This document shows, piece after piece, positions 42,760 through 51,260 of a stretch of 64,000 nucleotides of DNA. The notes under the pieces were generated by a model. That model saw nothing but the letters and a program-made list of their open reading frames with translations. It was not told the origin of the DNA and ran no database searches. A program made the translations under genes and the position numbers. The DNA comes from Salaquimonas sp041736675 (GTDB lineage: Bacteria > Pseudomonadota > Alphaproteobacteria > Rhizobiales > Rhizobiaceae), in contig JBGSTD010000022.1 of the NCBI GenBank assembly GCA_041736675.1, forward strand, positions 43,821-107,820. Reading direction: 5' to 3'. Within the stretch, counting starts at the first letter, position 1. Each line of letters starts with the position of its first letter.

Positions 42760-43877
42760 TTGGTTTCACCTGTATTTTCAGAAGCGTTTTGCCACTCTTG
42801 CAAAACCAGTGGTTCAGTTTCATTCCGCATCAAGCCGGATCTTTGGCTTATAAACTCTTCGCGGGTTGCCAACCTTGAAAAGGCCCAAACCGCTGTTGCC
42901 CTGATCACATTGTCAGGGTTCGCCAAAAATGCCTTCAAGACATCGACAAAGCGCTGCGAGTTGGAGTTGCCAATGGCGATAAGAACGTTGCGGATAAAGC
43001 GTTTATGTCCGATGCGTTTGATGGGCGAGCCGTAAAACTTTGCCCTGAAGGCGGCATCGTCAAGGGCGACAAGGTCCATCAGTTCTGGGGACTGCAAATC
43101 GGGGCGGGCAATGAGTTTGATTTCACTGGCAGTTTGGGCAAATTTGTTCCACGGGCAAACGGCAAGGCAGTCATCACAGCCGTAAATGCGGTTGCCCATG
43201 GCGACCCTGAATTCTTCTGGAACCACACCGTCAAATTCTATGGTGAGATATGAAATACAGCGACGGGCATCGAGTTGGTAAGGAGCAGGAAAGGCATCTG
43301 TTGGACAGACATCAAGGCAGGCATGACACGACCCGCAGTGGTCAGTTTCTGGTTCATCCGCTTCGAAAACATGGCTGGTTAGGATTGACCCCAAAAAAAG
43401 CCACGAGCCGAATTCGCGTGAAACCAGATTGGTATGCTTGCCCTGCCATCCAATTCCCGCCTGTTGGGCAAGCGGTTTTTCCAGCAGGGGCGCCGTATCG
43501 ACGAAGACCTTGGCCTGGCATTTCGTGCGCGAGACAATCAGTTGGGCGATCTGCTTCAATCGGCCCTTGATGATATCATGATAATCGCGATTTTGGGCGT
43601 AGACGGAAATTGTGGCGTTCTGCTTGTGAGCGAGATTTTCAAGTGGATTGCTGCGCGGTCCATAGTTCATCGCGAGGGTGATGGAAGTTCTGGCTTCCGG
43701 CCACATTGCGCGAGGTTGCAAACGGCGCGCAAGAGTATCGGCCATCCATGCCATTGTGCCGTGGTGGCCATTGGCGACATATTCCTCGAGGCGGCTTGAT
43801 ACAGACGGATCGAGGACAGCGCTGGTAAAACGGCAAGTGGAAAAACCAAGATCTTCCGACAAACTGACGATCTGCAT
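42756..43877 (-). CDS. queG: epoxyqueuosine reductase
   Basis: The last step of queuosine tRNA modification: reduction of epoxyqueuosine to queuosine by a cobalamin- and iron-sulfur-dependent enzyme. The two 4Fe-4S clusters are clear: CGSCHACLDVCPTDAFPAPY (about residues 187-206) and CDDCLAVCPWNKFA near 245. The DUF1730/QueG start GFSTCRFTSAVLDP and HEAT-like C-terminal KAFLANPDNVIRATAVWAFS are present. An in-frame TTG at 43910 could lengthen the protein by 11 residues; ATG 43877 gives a 373-residue protein. It lies between gst (30 bases) and the SDR (overlapping). Confidence 0.93.
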   Translation of the reverse strand: MQIVSLSEDLGFSTCRFTSAVLDPSVSSRLEEYVANGHHGTMAWMADTLARRLQPRAMWPEARTSITLAMNYGPRSNPLENLAHKQNATISVYAQNRDYHDIIKGRLKQIAQLIVSRTKCQAKVFVDTAPLLEKPLAQQAGIGWQGKHTNLVSREFGSWLFLGSILTSHVFEADEPETDHCGSCHACLDVCPTDAFPAPYQLDARRCISYLTIEFDGVVPEEFRVAMGNRIYGCDDCLAVCPWNKFAQTASEIKLIARPDLQSPELMDLVALDDAAFRAKFYGSPIKRIGHKRFIRNVLIAIGNSNSQRFVDVLKAFLANPDNVIRATAVWAFSRLATREEFISQRSGLMRNETEPLVLQEWQNASENTGETN

Positions 43878-43906
43878 TTTTGTGATGTTACCGGGCAAAG
43901 CTGGCC

Positions 43907-44599
43907 TCAAAAATCAAGATCCACATAATGGGAGGCGGGCGGAATGCCGCCCACCTTGTCTGCCAAGATCGGGCGGAAGGAGGGCCGCGACTTGATCCGC
44001 GCATACCAGTCCCGTACAACAGGCTCGCTTTCCCAAGGCACTTCACCAAGATAATCAAGGACAGACAAGGCGGCGGCGGCGGCAAGATCAGCCTGGGATA
44101 TCTTGTTGCCGCCCAACCAGTCACGCGAGCCCGCAAGCCAGGCGATATATTTCAGATGGTTCTTGAGATTGGCGCGACCAGCGCGAATGATTGCAGAATC
44201 CGGCGAGCCACCGCCTTCTTCGCGGCTCATCAACTGCTTGTACACACGTTCATGGATCAGATACTGGCTGACTTCAGTCTCAAACTTGACCAGGAACCAT
44301 TCGACAAGACGGCGTACTTCAGCCCTCGCGCGGCTGTTTTCGGGCATCAGGCGCTTTTCACGCATCATTGCGCCGGAGGTTTCATCCAGGTACTCGCCAA
44401 TGGCATTTGCGCCGCAAATCGCCTCTTCACCATTTTCTACCATAACTGGCAGAGTGCCGGCGGGGTTGATCATCAGAAACGCTTCGCGGCGCTGCCATAT
44501 TTTTTCTTCGGTGAATTCGGCTGACAATCCGTACTCGCCAAGGATGAGGCGAATGTAGCGCGAAGGGGTGGACATGGAAAAATGGAACAGTTTCAACAT
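43907..44599 (-). CDS. glutathione S-transferase family protein (230 aa)
   Basis: The N-terminal thioredoxin-like domain reads MLKLFHFSMSTPSRYIRLIL, then NPAGTLPVMVENGEEAICGA (cis-Pro and the glutathione-binding ESxAI-like region as NAIGEYLDE), and a helical C-terminal domain follows (GNKISQADLAAAAALSVLDY). Ser rather than Cys stands at the N-terminal catalytic position (MSTPSR), as in many bacterial GSTs. The substrate is unknown. Upstream of queG with a 30-base gap, it is probably the first gene of a three-gene operon; divergent from uppP. Confidence 0.9.
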   Translation of the reverse strand: MLKLFHFSMSTPSRYIRLILGEYGLSAEFTEEKIWQRREAFLMINPAGTLPVMVENGEEAICGANAIGEYLDETSGAMMREKRLMPENSRARAEVRRLVEWFLVKFETEVSQYLIHERVYKQLMSREEGGGSPDSAIIRAGRANLKNHLKYIAWLAGSRDWLGGNKISQADLAAAAALSVLDYLGEVPWESEPVVRDWYARIKSRPSFRPILADKVGGIPPASHYVDLDF

Positions 44600-44770
44600 T
44601 GTGACGTGTTAAATCCAACTTCTGGGTTGATTGTTTCAATCTTTGGTAATGATTCCCCATCAATATCGCAATGGACATTCAAAAGCCAACCTGTCATTAG
44701 CGCCAAAACCCGGGAATTGGAATAACGGCTCCCGATTGCAGCAATGCCAATTCTCCAGGAAATTTTCCAA

Positions 44771-45688
44771 ATGGATCAACAGACAGTTATCGGTGCCATT
44801 ATCCTGAGCATGCTCGAGGGGCTTACCGAGTTTATCCCCGTTTCCTCGACCGGGCATGTATTGCTGCTTGGTCATTTCATCGGTTTCAAATCAACGGGAA
44901 AAGCCTTTGAAATTCTCATTCAGCTCGGCGCCATCATGGCGATTTTGACGGTGTATTTTTCTCGGCTGTGGAACCTTGCCATCTCGCTTCCTTCAAGCGC
45001 CAAATCGAGGATGTTTGTACTCGGCATACTGGTTGCGTTTCTGCCTGCGGCAGTAATCGGTGTCATCGCCCACGGGTTCATCAAGACTGTGTTGTTTGAA
45101 ACGCCGATGCTGATCTGCATCATGTTGATTGTCGGAGGCGTTATTCTGCTTTGGGTCGACCGAATGGACCTTAAACCACGCTATGATGATATCATGGATT
45201 ATCCACTGTCCATGTGCTTGAAGATCGGCTTTTTCCAATGCCTGGCGATGATCCCTGGGACCTCGCGCTCGGGCGCAACCATTGTCGGTTCAATGTTGAT
45301 GGGGGCGGACAAACGGTCTGCTGCAGAGTTCTCGTTTTTCCTCGCAATGCCGACAATGGCCGGCGCCTTTGCTTATGATCTTTACAAGAACAAGGACGCC
45401 CTTTCGATGGACGACATATCCCTGATTGCCATCGGGTTTGTTGTATCATTCGTCACAGCGGTTTTCGTCGTTCGCTGGTTGCTCGGCTATGTGTCGAAAA
45501 ACGGCTATTCATTTTTTGGCTGGTGGCGTTTGATCGTTGGAACCCTCGGAATTGTCGGACTTCTGCTTTTCCCGTCAGGTGTTACCGCCACTCAGGCCGA
45601 CAATCAGGCACCGGCAACGACCAGCGATGTGCTGGCGGGCGGCGTTGAACAATCGCCGTCAACGCAACTGCGCGGCACGAACAACTGA
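44771..45688 (+). CDS. uppP: undecaprenyl-diphosphate phosphatase
   Basis: An inner-membrane BacA/UppP protein (305 aa) that dephosphorylates undecaprenyl pyrophosphate, recycling the lipid carrier for wall and surface polysaccharide. The catalytic blocks are present: LEGLTEFIPVSSTGHVLLLG near the N terminus (Glu and Ser-Thr-Gly-His) and AMIPGTSRSGATIVGSMLMG (PGxSRSG) near residue 160. About eight hydrophobic helices follow the family pattern. ATG 44771 is chosen because AGGAA stands about 9 bases upstream; an ATG nine codons earlier is possible. It converges with the NDUFA9-type gene, 6 bases apart. Confidence 0.96.
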   Translation: MDQQTVIGAIILSMLEGLTEFIPVSSTGHVLLLGHFIGFKSTGKAFEILIQLGAIMAILTVYFSRLWNLAISLPSSAKSRMFVLGILVAFLPAAVIGVIAHGFIKTVLFETPMLICIMLIVGGVILLWVDRMDLKPRYDDIMDYPLSMCLKIGFFQCLAMIPGTSRSGATIVGSMLMGADKRSAAEFSFFLAMPTMAGAFAYDLYKNKDALSMDDISLIAIGFVVSFVTAVFVVRWLLGYVSKNGYSFFGWWRLIVGTLGIVGLLLFPSGVTATQADNQAPATTSDVLAGGVEQSPSTQLRGTNN

Positions 45689-45694
45689 CTGATA

Positions 45695-46669
45695 CTACGC
45701 TTCGCCCTTGCGGGTGAACTGGCCTTGCGGGCGAAAGCGGACAAGATAAGACGGCAGGACCGATTCCATATTCTTTGGATTGATGCCCATGCCTTCGAGT
45801 GTCCGGTTCTGGCGGATTGCCTCTTGTGAAACGATCGTGTCGGTTTCAAGCATCTTGACCTGATCAAGTGTAATGGGTGCGCCAGGCAGCCAGCCAGTCA
45901 ATTTTCCCATGGCCTTGGCAAAAAACCATGGCAGGGAAATATACGAGCGGTTCTGGTCGGCCACTTTCTGCATGATATCAAGGCATTCGCGGAAACTGGC
46001 GACTTTCGGCCCGCCAAGTTCATAAACCTTGCCGCCTTTCAACTCGCCATCCACAGCCCTTGCGATCGCCTCGGCGACATCCCCAACATAAACCGGCTGG
46101 AATTTGGTGTGTCCGCCGCCAATCAGCGGCAGAAAAGGAGACAGTCTTGCCATCGTTGCAAAGCGGTTGAAGAAACTGTCTTCAGGGCCAAAAACAATCG
46201 ACGGACGGAAAATGATGGCATTCCGGTCGACATCAAGTACGGCTGCTTCACCCTCGCCCTTGCTGCGGCCATAGCCCGAAGCCGATTGGGTATCAGCGCC
46301 GATGGCACTCACATGAATGAGCTTTGCGCCTTCCTGACGCGCCGCCTCGGCGATTGCCCTCGCGCCAAATACCTGAACCGCATTGATATTGTTTCGCCCG
46401 CCCGTGTTGAATGTACCAACAAGATTGATGACCGCGTCGGCGCCCTTGACCGCCCGGTCGACCGACCAGCGGACCCTGATGTTTGCCTGGATTGCCTTGA
46501 TCTGACCGAGATCGCCCAAGGGCTGCAAATGGCCCGCAAGGTCGGGCCGACGAACGGCAACGACGACACGATAGCCGCGCTTTGCCAACGCCCGTACTAC
46601 ATGACGGCCGACAAAACCCGACCCTCCAAAAACGGTGACTACTCTGGTTTTGCTGGCGCTGGTTGTCAT
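45695..46669 (-). CDS. complex I NDUFA9-type NAD(P)-binding protein (324 aa)
   Basis: An extended/atypical SDR with the N-terminal loop VVTVFGGSGFVGRHVVRALA (about residues 8-27) and the blocks VINLVGTFNTGGRNNINAVQ, then GAKLIHVSAIGADTQSASGY, GRSKGEGEAAVL and the downstream IFRPSIVFGPEDSFFNRFAT. Eukaryotic relatives are the NDUFA9 accessory subunit of respiratory complex I; in alphaproteobacteria the gene is widespread, and its role is uncertain (quinone or NADPH binding is suggested). ATG 46669 gives the family start; the open frame to 46714 adds 15 residues. Convergent with uppP. Confidence 0.9.
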   Translation of the reverse strand: MTTSASKTRVVTVFGGSGFVGRHVVRALAKRGYRVVVAVRRPDLAGHLQPLGDLGQIKAIQANIRVRWSVDRAVKGADAVINLVGTFNTGGRNNINAVQVFGARAIAEAARQEGAKLIHVSAIGADTQSASGYGRSKGEGEAAVLDVDRNAIIFRPSIVFGPEDSFFNRFATMARLSPFLPLIGGGHTKFQPVYVGDVAEAIARAVDGELKGGKVYELGGPKVASFRECLDIMQKVADQNRSYISLPWFFAKAMGKLTGWLPGAPITLDQVKMLETDTIVSQEAIRQNRTLEGMGINPKNMESVLPSYLVRFRPQGQFTRKGEA

Positions 46670-46911
46670 GACTTTTCTTTTCCATGAGGGCTGTAGTGCG
46701 TTATCTGCAAGCAAATGGCTTTCAGGCTGCTCAAAGGGAGCAATAAACCAGAACAGGTGATTTTGGAAGTCGCGAATTCAGGATGGGACACATTGTTCAC
46801 CAGGTCGCTCAACCGGTTGTTCACCCGCTGGTTCACGGGGATTAAAATGCGGGGCGCCGGCTCAACAAGGGGCGTCCGGTTCAACAAAAGCATTCCAGCA
46901 TTGGATAGCCA

Positions 46912-46933
46912 TTCAACCAGCCTTTCAACCAGC
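46912..46933. repeat. tandem repeat of TTCAACCAGC, 12-bp period
   Basis: Two exact copies of TTCAACCAGC stand at 46912-46921 and 46924-46933. Another repeat pair, TTGTTCACC, lies about 100 bases upstream (46793-46801, 46817-46825). The function is unknown. Confidence 0.55.
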
Positions 46934-47091
46934 GATCTGCCGCCGGGCATTCTCCGCGGATTGCCTCGTTTGGCCTGACTTCGATATCGATTTCAGGGAT
47001 CGCGACGATAATTCATGCCGACATACTTTCGTGCTCTTTCGCCGCAAATCGGAAGACGCAAGATTTGCCTGTAAAAGAACGCATAATCTCA

Positions 47092-47120
47092 TTGACAGAC
47101 AACCGCGCAATGCCTAAACG
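47092..47120 (+). promoter_or_regulatory. candidate promoter of tRNA-Leu
   Basis: TTGACA (47092-47097), a 17-base spacer and TAAACG (47115-47120) form a sigma70-like promoter ending about 34 bases before the tRNA 5' end. The -10 element matches the consensus poorly. Confidence 0.45.
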
Positions 47121-47154
47121 TCACGCCATTCCGACGGCTTTTGCAGTCAGGGAT

Positions 47155-47241
47155 GCCCAGGTGGCGGAATTGGTAGACGCGCCAGCTTCAGGTGCTGGTA
47201 CTCGCAAGGGTGTGGAGGTTCGAGTCCTCTTCTGGGCACCA
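47155..47241 (+). tRNA. tRNA-Leu(CAG)
   Basis: An 87-base class II tRNA. The acceptor stem GCCCAGG pairs with TCTGGGC, followed by discriminator A and encoded CCA (47239-47241). The D arm GTGGCGGAATTGG, the anticodon arm CCAGC-TTCAGGT-GCTGG with anticodon CAG, a long variable arm and the T arm GGTTCGAGTCC are all present. It reads CUG leucine codons. It is a typical integration target, and the DNA right after it looks rearranged. Confidence 0.95.
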
Positions 47242-47346
47242 TCTATTCTTCTCATATCATCTCAAAACCGTTGAAAAACAAGGGTTTTCGTGCGACTCTC
47301 CTTCTCATAGAAGACCATAGGATACCCCTAAATCGCATCATTTTGG

Positions 47347-47364
47347 GGGTACGAAACTGGGTAC
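47347..47364. repeat. two GGGTAC repeats downstream of tRNA-Leu
   Basis: GGGTAC at 47347-47352 and again at 47359-47364, six bases apart, about 105 bases beyond the tRNA. Paired GGGTAC-like sequences in front of integrase genes at tRNA sites are something I recall but cannot verify here; no integrase gene follows. Confidence 0.4.
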
Positions 47365-47660
47365 AAGGTCAGTTCGCAGCTTCAATAACTTCTCTGAATA
47401 GAATGATCCCCATAATGGACATGACTTCGGAACGATCAATAGTATGGGTGAAAAGCGTTCTGGAAAATGGATTGCTACGCACAGGACATGTTGCACGGAT
47501 CAGAAGACCCTACTGACACTTCAAAGACTGTTCGGGTTTTGACGATCATGCTTGCCTGTGAATATTGATGGCAAGAGGTAGTGACCTGGTTCGCCCCGAA
47601 GCGGACAGGGAGTTGATCTCCAAACTTGCAACGGCTTTCTTCCCCTCGATATGACGACGC

Positions 47661-47882
47661 AATCTCAAACACTCGATGAGCCATTGAAGTAACTGCCACG
47701 ACAATGCCGTTGCGGAGAGCTTCTTCAACCTACATAGGCACGAATGGACAAGGCGCAGAACTTATCGAACCGTAGATGATGCGAGGCAAGACGTGTTCGA
47801 CTGCATCGAAATGTTCTATAACCCGAAACGCAAGCACGCCAACAACGGGATGCTGCCGCCCACCAACTTCGAACGGAGCTGA
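47661..47882 (+). pseudogene. remnant of an IS3-family transposase (OrfB, C-terminal end)
   Basis: From 47661 the frame reads NLKHSMSH, then a stop (TGA, 47685-47687), then SNCHDNAVAESFFNLHRHEW, a TYRTVDDARQDVFDCIEMFY stretch, NPKRKHANNGMLPPTNFERS and the true stop at 47880-47882. This is the C terminus of an IS3-family transposase (SMSRRGNCYDNAVAESFF and YIEMFYNPKRKHxxNGMLSP patterns, including the final catalytic Glu). The in-frame TGA and the absence of the DDE upstream part and of OrfA show that it is dead. Left end of the element not found; no clear inverted repeats. Confidence 0.8.
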
Positions 47883-48066
47883 GACTGAACCCCGGGGTGC
47901 CTCGAAAAGGCGGAGCTAGTCTCATCATGCTTATTGGAATGCCAATAGCTTTCACATAGTTACTTTAAGATCTCTTTTTCAATCGACCATATGGATAGAG
48001 GTTGCCTTCCAATGGTGTCGCGCAAACTTGTTTGGCCTTTCAACCGGACTTGATCGGTTACCTGAA

Positions 48067-50133
48067 CTAGAACTTGATCTCCTCGCCAGTTCCTTTGTCG
48101 GCTGCTTGCGCGCTTCTGGTCGCCAATTCGCGTACATTCACAATATAATCAGTGTCGACCAGATACATTTTGCTCCCCAATGCACCCAGATAGGACCCGC
48201 ATGCCAAACTGAAATAGTCTGGATCAAGGCTTGCTCCGTTTGCTGGCCAGGGAGTTCGGGCGATACATTTTTCACGAAATTTCTCATCTTCCACAGCCAT
48301 GTTATGGGCGGTTGCCGTCGAGAACCAAAAGCTGTCTGAACCTGAAATCTTGACCATGTCTCCGCCATATTTCTTGGTCAGGGAAGCGATAAGATCCACC
48401 TTGCCTTCTGCCCCGTCGAGAGATCTGGCTATCGCAACAATCTTGCCTTCGTAACCTGGAACCCCCGACTGGAAATAAGTGATCCTGTCGCTGACACCAT
48501 TCTTGTAGTTGACAGCAACCCTGAATGCCGGCTGCATGATTCCCATCAGTTGCGCAGCACATTCTGCCGGGATTGAAGCAAGTACGGACTCCTGACCCGT
48601 GCGGAGTTTCTGTCTTTCTTCGTCATTCAATGTATCGCGTCCCTCGAGCAATGCATTCGCATTGAGCGCATTCAGCAGGTCTGAAAGCTGTTTTGCTCCA
48701 TCTTCGCAATTGGATGGCACCACATTTGCTGTGGTGCCCTGCCCGTCGGTGATGCTGAAATCATACCCCTGAAGCTGTTTTTCAACACTGCTCCTTGCAT
48801 CTTCGACACCTGACCAAAGCCTCACGCCAAGAACATCAAATTCGCGGTCGGGGAAACTGACCCTAGCGGCCAACATCTGATTTTCTTTTTGAACCAATTG
48901 CTGACGTTTGTTTTCAGCATCCAACATTGCCGAGCGTTCTTTTTCCTGCTTCTCCTTCAACTCTTCATCAACCGCAAGCATTTCCAAAGTGACGGGGATG
49001 ATAATTTCCCGAAGATTTGCATCATAGGTGAAAACCATGTGATCAATCTGGAATGGCAGGTCGCCCGATTGCATCTGGATTTTCCCGAAGGAGCCGGTAA
49101 ATGCCAGCCGGCTGCTTAATGATTGGCTGCCTTTGGAGCGATCAATCTTTTCTATGATGGCTCTTGCCTGCTCGGATGGAATTGGAATTTCCGTGGCCCA
49201 TCGATAAGGCCTGGTCTCAAATTCCAGGTTTCTGTCACCGCTGTCATTACCCGGCTTTATCGGAAGGAAATTCTCGAGAAAATTGATTATACCTGAATCA
49301 TTGTTCCAGCGATACTCCCCACCAAGCCTTGGCGTCGCCAACATGGATGTCTCCTTGTTGTAAGCTCCGATTCCTGCCTGGTTGATCAACACAATATTCA
49401 GTTCGCCCTGAATCGGCTGAGCAAATGCTGAAAGAAATTCACCCTTGAAATAATCGTGGAATTCTTCGCGTTCAAACTCATTTAATCTGTTCAAGTACAA
49501 TTTGAAAAATTTCGGCCCGCTGTTTTCCGGACTGTACCTGTTGATAATCGCTTCTTTTTGATCTTTCGACAGCAGCAAATCTGCAAGCTCAACCGAATCT
49601 TCAAAGTCAGCATTTTTTAAGAGGTAGGCGTTTACTGAAAAGAAGCGGTGCCAACGCTGATTTAAAACCTTGCCATTAGGCTTGCCCTCATAAAGCCAGG
49701 CAACCCCTCTGCTGGGCAAGACGAGGTATCCGTTCAAAACCGGGATACCGTATTTATCTGACACATATTTCGTAGCATCGCTCAATTCAACCACGGGAAG
49801 CGTCGAGGCATCCGGCAAGGCGTTTGATTTGGTCTGCCCAGCCTTGTCCCCGGCCTTTTTCAACGCCTGGGCAAGCAGGCCGACCGGATCATCTGCGCCC
49901 TTTTTTCCGTTGTCGGACAAGAATTGTGATGCGGCCAATATCGCTGCAGCATCCACCACGCCATCAATATCACCGGGATGGTATCCCTGCTTTTCAAGAA
50001 ACGTTTCGACCTTCAATACCTCAGAAGCCTCCAATGTCTGAGACTGAGCCGATGAAAAGGAGACTGCGAGAAGCGCCGCGACGAGCGGAACCAGACGAAT
50101 ACCAACAACCCAGTTTTGAAAAAATAAAGGCAT
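48067..50133 (-). CDS. exported protein with peptidoglycan-binding-like N terminus, CHAT cluster gene 7 (688 aa)
   Basis: A Sec signal peptide (MPLFFQNWVVGIRLVPLVAA ending near SAQSQ) starts at ATG 50133, supported by GGGAG 5 bases upstream; the frame is open for 61 more codons upstream, which overlap nothing useful. A short PG-binding-like helical unit follows (VETFLEKQGYHPGDIDGVVD, about residues 42-61). The remainder has no family I know: a long middle part with a coiled-coil (EELKEKQEKERSAMLDAENK near 400-420) and a C-terminal domain with conserved-looking DVLGVRLWSGVEDARSSVEK and two distant cysteine pairs. Last gene of the left-reading cluster; 52 bases after the propeller gene. Confidence 0.8.
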   Translation of the reverse strand: MPLFFQNWVVGIRLVPLVAALLAVSFSSAQSQTLEASEVLKVETFLEKQGYHPGDIDGVVDAAAILAASQFLSDNGKKGADDPVGLLAQALKKAGDKAGQTKSNALPDASTLPVVELSDATKYVSDKYGIPVLNGYLVLPSRGVAWLYEGKPNGKVLNQRWHRFFSVNAYLLKNADFEDSVELADLLLSKDQKEAIINRYSPENSGPKFFKLYLNRLNEFEREEFHDYFKGEFLSAFAQPIQGELNIVLINQAGIGAYNKETSMLATPRLGGEYRWNNDSGIINFLENFLPIKPGNDSGDRNLEFETRPYRWATEIPIPSEQARAIIEKIDRSKGSQSLSSRLAFTGSFGKIQMQSGDLPFQIDHMVFTYDANLREIIIPVTLEMLAVDEELKEKQEKERSAMLDAENKRQQLVQKENQMLAARVSFPDREFDVLGVRLWSGVEDARSSVEKQLQGYDFSITDGQGTTANVVPSNCEDGAKQLSDLLNALNANALLEGRDTLNDEERQKLRTGQESVLASIPAECAAQLMGIMQPAFRVAVNYKNGVSDRITYFQSGVPGYEGKIVAIARSLDGAEGKVDLIASLTKKYGGDMVKISGSDSFWFSTATAHNMAVEDEKFREKCIARTPWPANGASLDPDYFSLACGSYLGALGSKMYLVDTDYIVNVRELATRSAQAADKGTGEEIKF

Positions 50134-50185
50134 CTTCACTCCCTGTCTTAAAACATGCCCTGTTTGTAGTTCATCCGACACGAAA

Positions 50186-51250
50186 TCAAACAAACGACCA
50201 GCCATAGAGGAAACCACCCCCAGCACTTGCAACAAAGCCAGCTCCACGGGTGGAAAACGCGCAGGCTCCCATCCCGTTATTGCTGATTTCGATTGCTCCG
50301 GAGAGGAACCTAACAATTTTCAGTTTCTCAAGATCAAAAATCAGCAGATCGGTTGAATCTGGAACGGTACCAAGGACTGCATAGCGGAAATTGGCAGAAA
50401 CCGCATGGAGCCGGTGGCTCCAATTGTTCCCATAAGGATTTTTGATGCCGGCCTCCAACAAATTGATACGCCTGATCTCAGTACCGGTGCTTAAATCCCA
50501 ATAGGCGAGGCCATCGTTTCCACCCGAAACTGCAATTAGACCATCCGGTGATATGTGCAGACTTTCCACACCTTCACGATGACCAAACATTGATGGCAGC
50601 GGTTTGCCTGCCTTTATATCAAAACCTTCAATGGCCCCGTCGAGGGTAAACCACACAACACGATGTGAGTTGGCACTGATCCTGGATCGTTCGGGATCCA
50701 AACCAGGAACATCTATGGTAGCGAGAGGTTTCATGTCCTTTGCACGCACCAGCACAATCTTTCCTGGCGAACCAAACTGGAAGGAATAAACATTGACCTT
50801 GCCCACCTTGTGAAGCTTGTGGGCATCGCGCAGATATCCGACATTCAGCACTTCACCATTGCTGACCATTTGCCCGCTGCTCAATTTGTAGTGCTCCAGA
50901 GTGTCACCAAAAAACAGGCGATCATTTTCCTCATCAACAAGCATATCGTACTTGTTGGAAACATTGACTGCACTTTTAAAGTTTCCGGAAGGCCAGTCCC
51001 AGATTGCCAAATCGGTTTGTGAAAGGCTGTAAAGTGTTTTGTCATCCTGTGAAAATGCCATGTCCATGATCGAGCTTTTCTGGCCTCGAAATGACACATT
51101 AGCCTGTAGTGTTTTTATCTCTTCCTGTGCGAACGCCGGAAAACCCTTCAAATAAACCGCAGCAATGCCTGTGGCAGCAGCTTTGGCAAAATGCCTGCGC
51201 GTGACCTGGAGGGTGCTCTTTGGATGAGACAGACTCTTGTATTTGTTCAT
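50186..51250 (-). CDS. Tat-exported beta-propeller protein, CHAT cluster gene 6 (354 aa)
   Basis: The N terminus carries a twin-arginine signal: QVTRRHFAKAAATGIAAVYL (TRRxF, residues 17-22) ending near AFAQE, so the protein is folded before export. The mature part is a WD40-like propeller with repeating strand patterns: IMDMAFSQDDKTLYSLSQTD, LAIWDWPSGN, VESLHISPDGLIAVSGGNDG, LAYWDLSTGTEIRR. No catalytic motif or cofactor site is visible, which is odd for a Tat substrate. It probably binds partners at the periplasmic side. It follows the 920-residue protein by 10 bases and precedes the 688-residue protein. Confidence 0.82.
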   Translation of the reverse strand: MNKYKSLSHPKSTLQVTRRHFAKAAATGIAAVYLKGFPAFAQEEIKTLQANVSFRGQKSSIMDMAFSQDDKTLYSLSQTDLAIWDWPSGNFKSAVNVSNKYDMLVDEENDRLFFGDTLEHYKLSSGQMVSNGEVLNVGYLRDAHKLHKVGKVNVYSFQFGSPGKIVLVRAKDMKPLATIDVPGLDPERSRISANSHRVVWFTLDGAIEGFDIKAGKPLPSMFGHREGVESLHISPDGLIAVSGGNDGLAYWDLSTGTEIRRINLLEAGIKNPYGNNWSHRLHAVSANFRYAVLGTVPDSTDLLIFDLEKLKIVRFLSGAIEISNNGMGACAFSTRGAGFVASAGGGFLYGWSFV

Positions 51251-51260
51251 ATGGCGGTAC

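Larger units (their letters stand above)
46670..47154. other. gene-free spacer upstream of tRNA-Leu
   Basis: 485 bases with no convincing coding frame: the two short frames here (right-reading 46715-46978, left-reading 46666-46950) overlap on opposite strands and resemble nothing I know. The stretch holds several short direct repeats: TTGTTCACC at 46793-46801 and 46817-46825, and TTCAACCAGC at 46912-46921 and 46924-46933. A tRNA promoter candidate lies near 47092-47120. Confidence 0.5.
47242..48066. other. gene-poor scar between tRNA-Leu and the CHAT cluster
   Basis: The 825 bases contain no intact gene. They hold two GGGTAC repeats, a stretch I cannot assign (about 47370-47660) and a decayed IS3-type transposase end with its downstream flank. 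Lower in GC by eye than the housekeeping genes. Best explained as an old integration or deletion site. Confidence 0.5.

Noticed and set aside
46666..46978. Overlapping frames on both strands before tRNA-Leu
   Set aside because: Each is low-complexity or repeat-derived, lacks a ribosome site and resembles no family.
47271..47516. 81-codon frame after tRNA-Leu, considered as an integrase start
   Set aside because: The translation has no integrase features, so only the GGGTAC repeats are reported.
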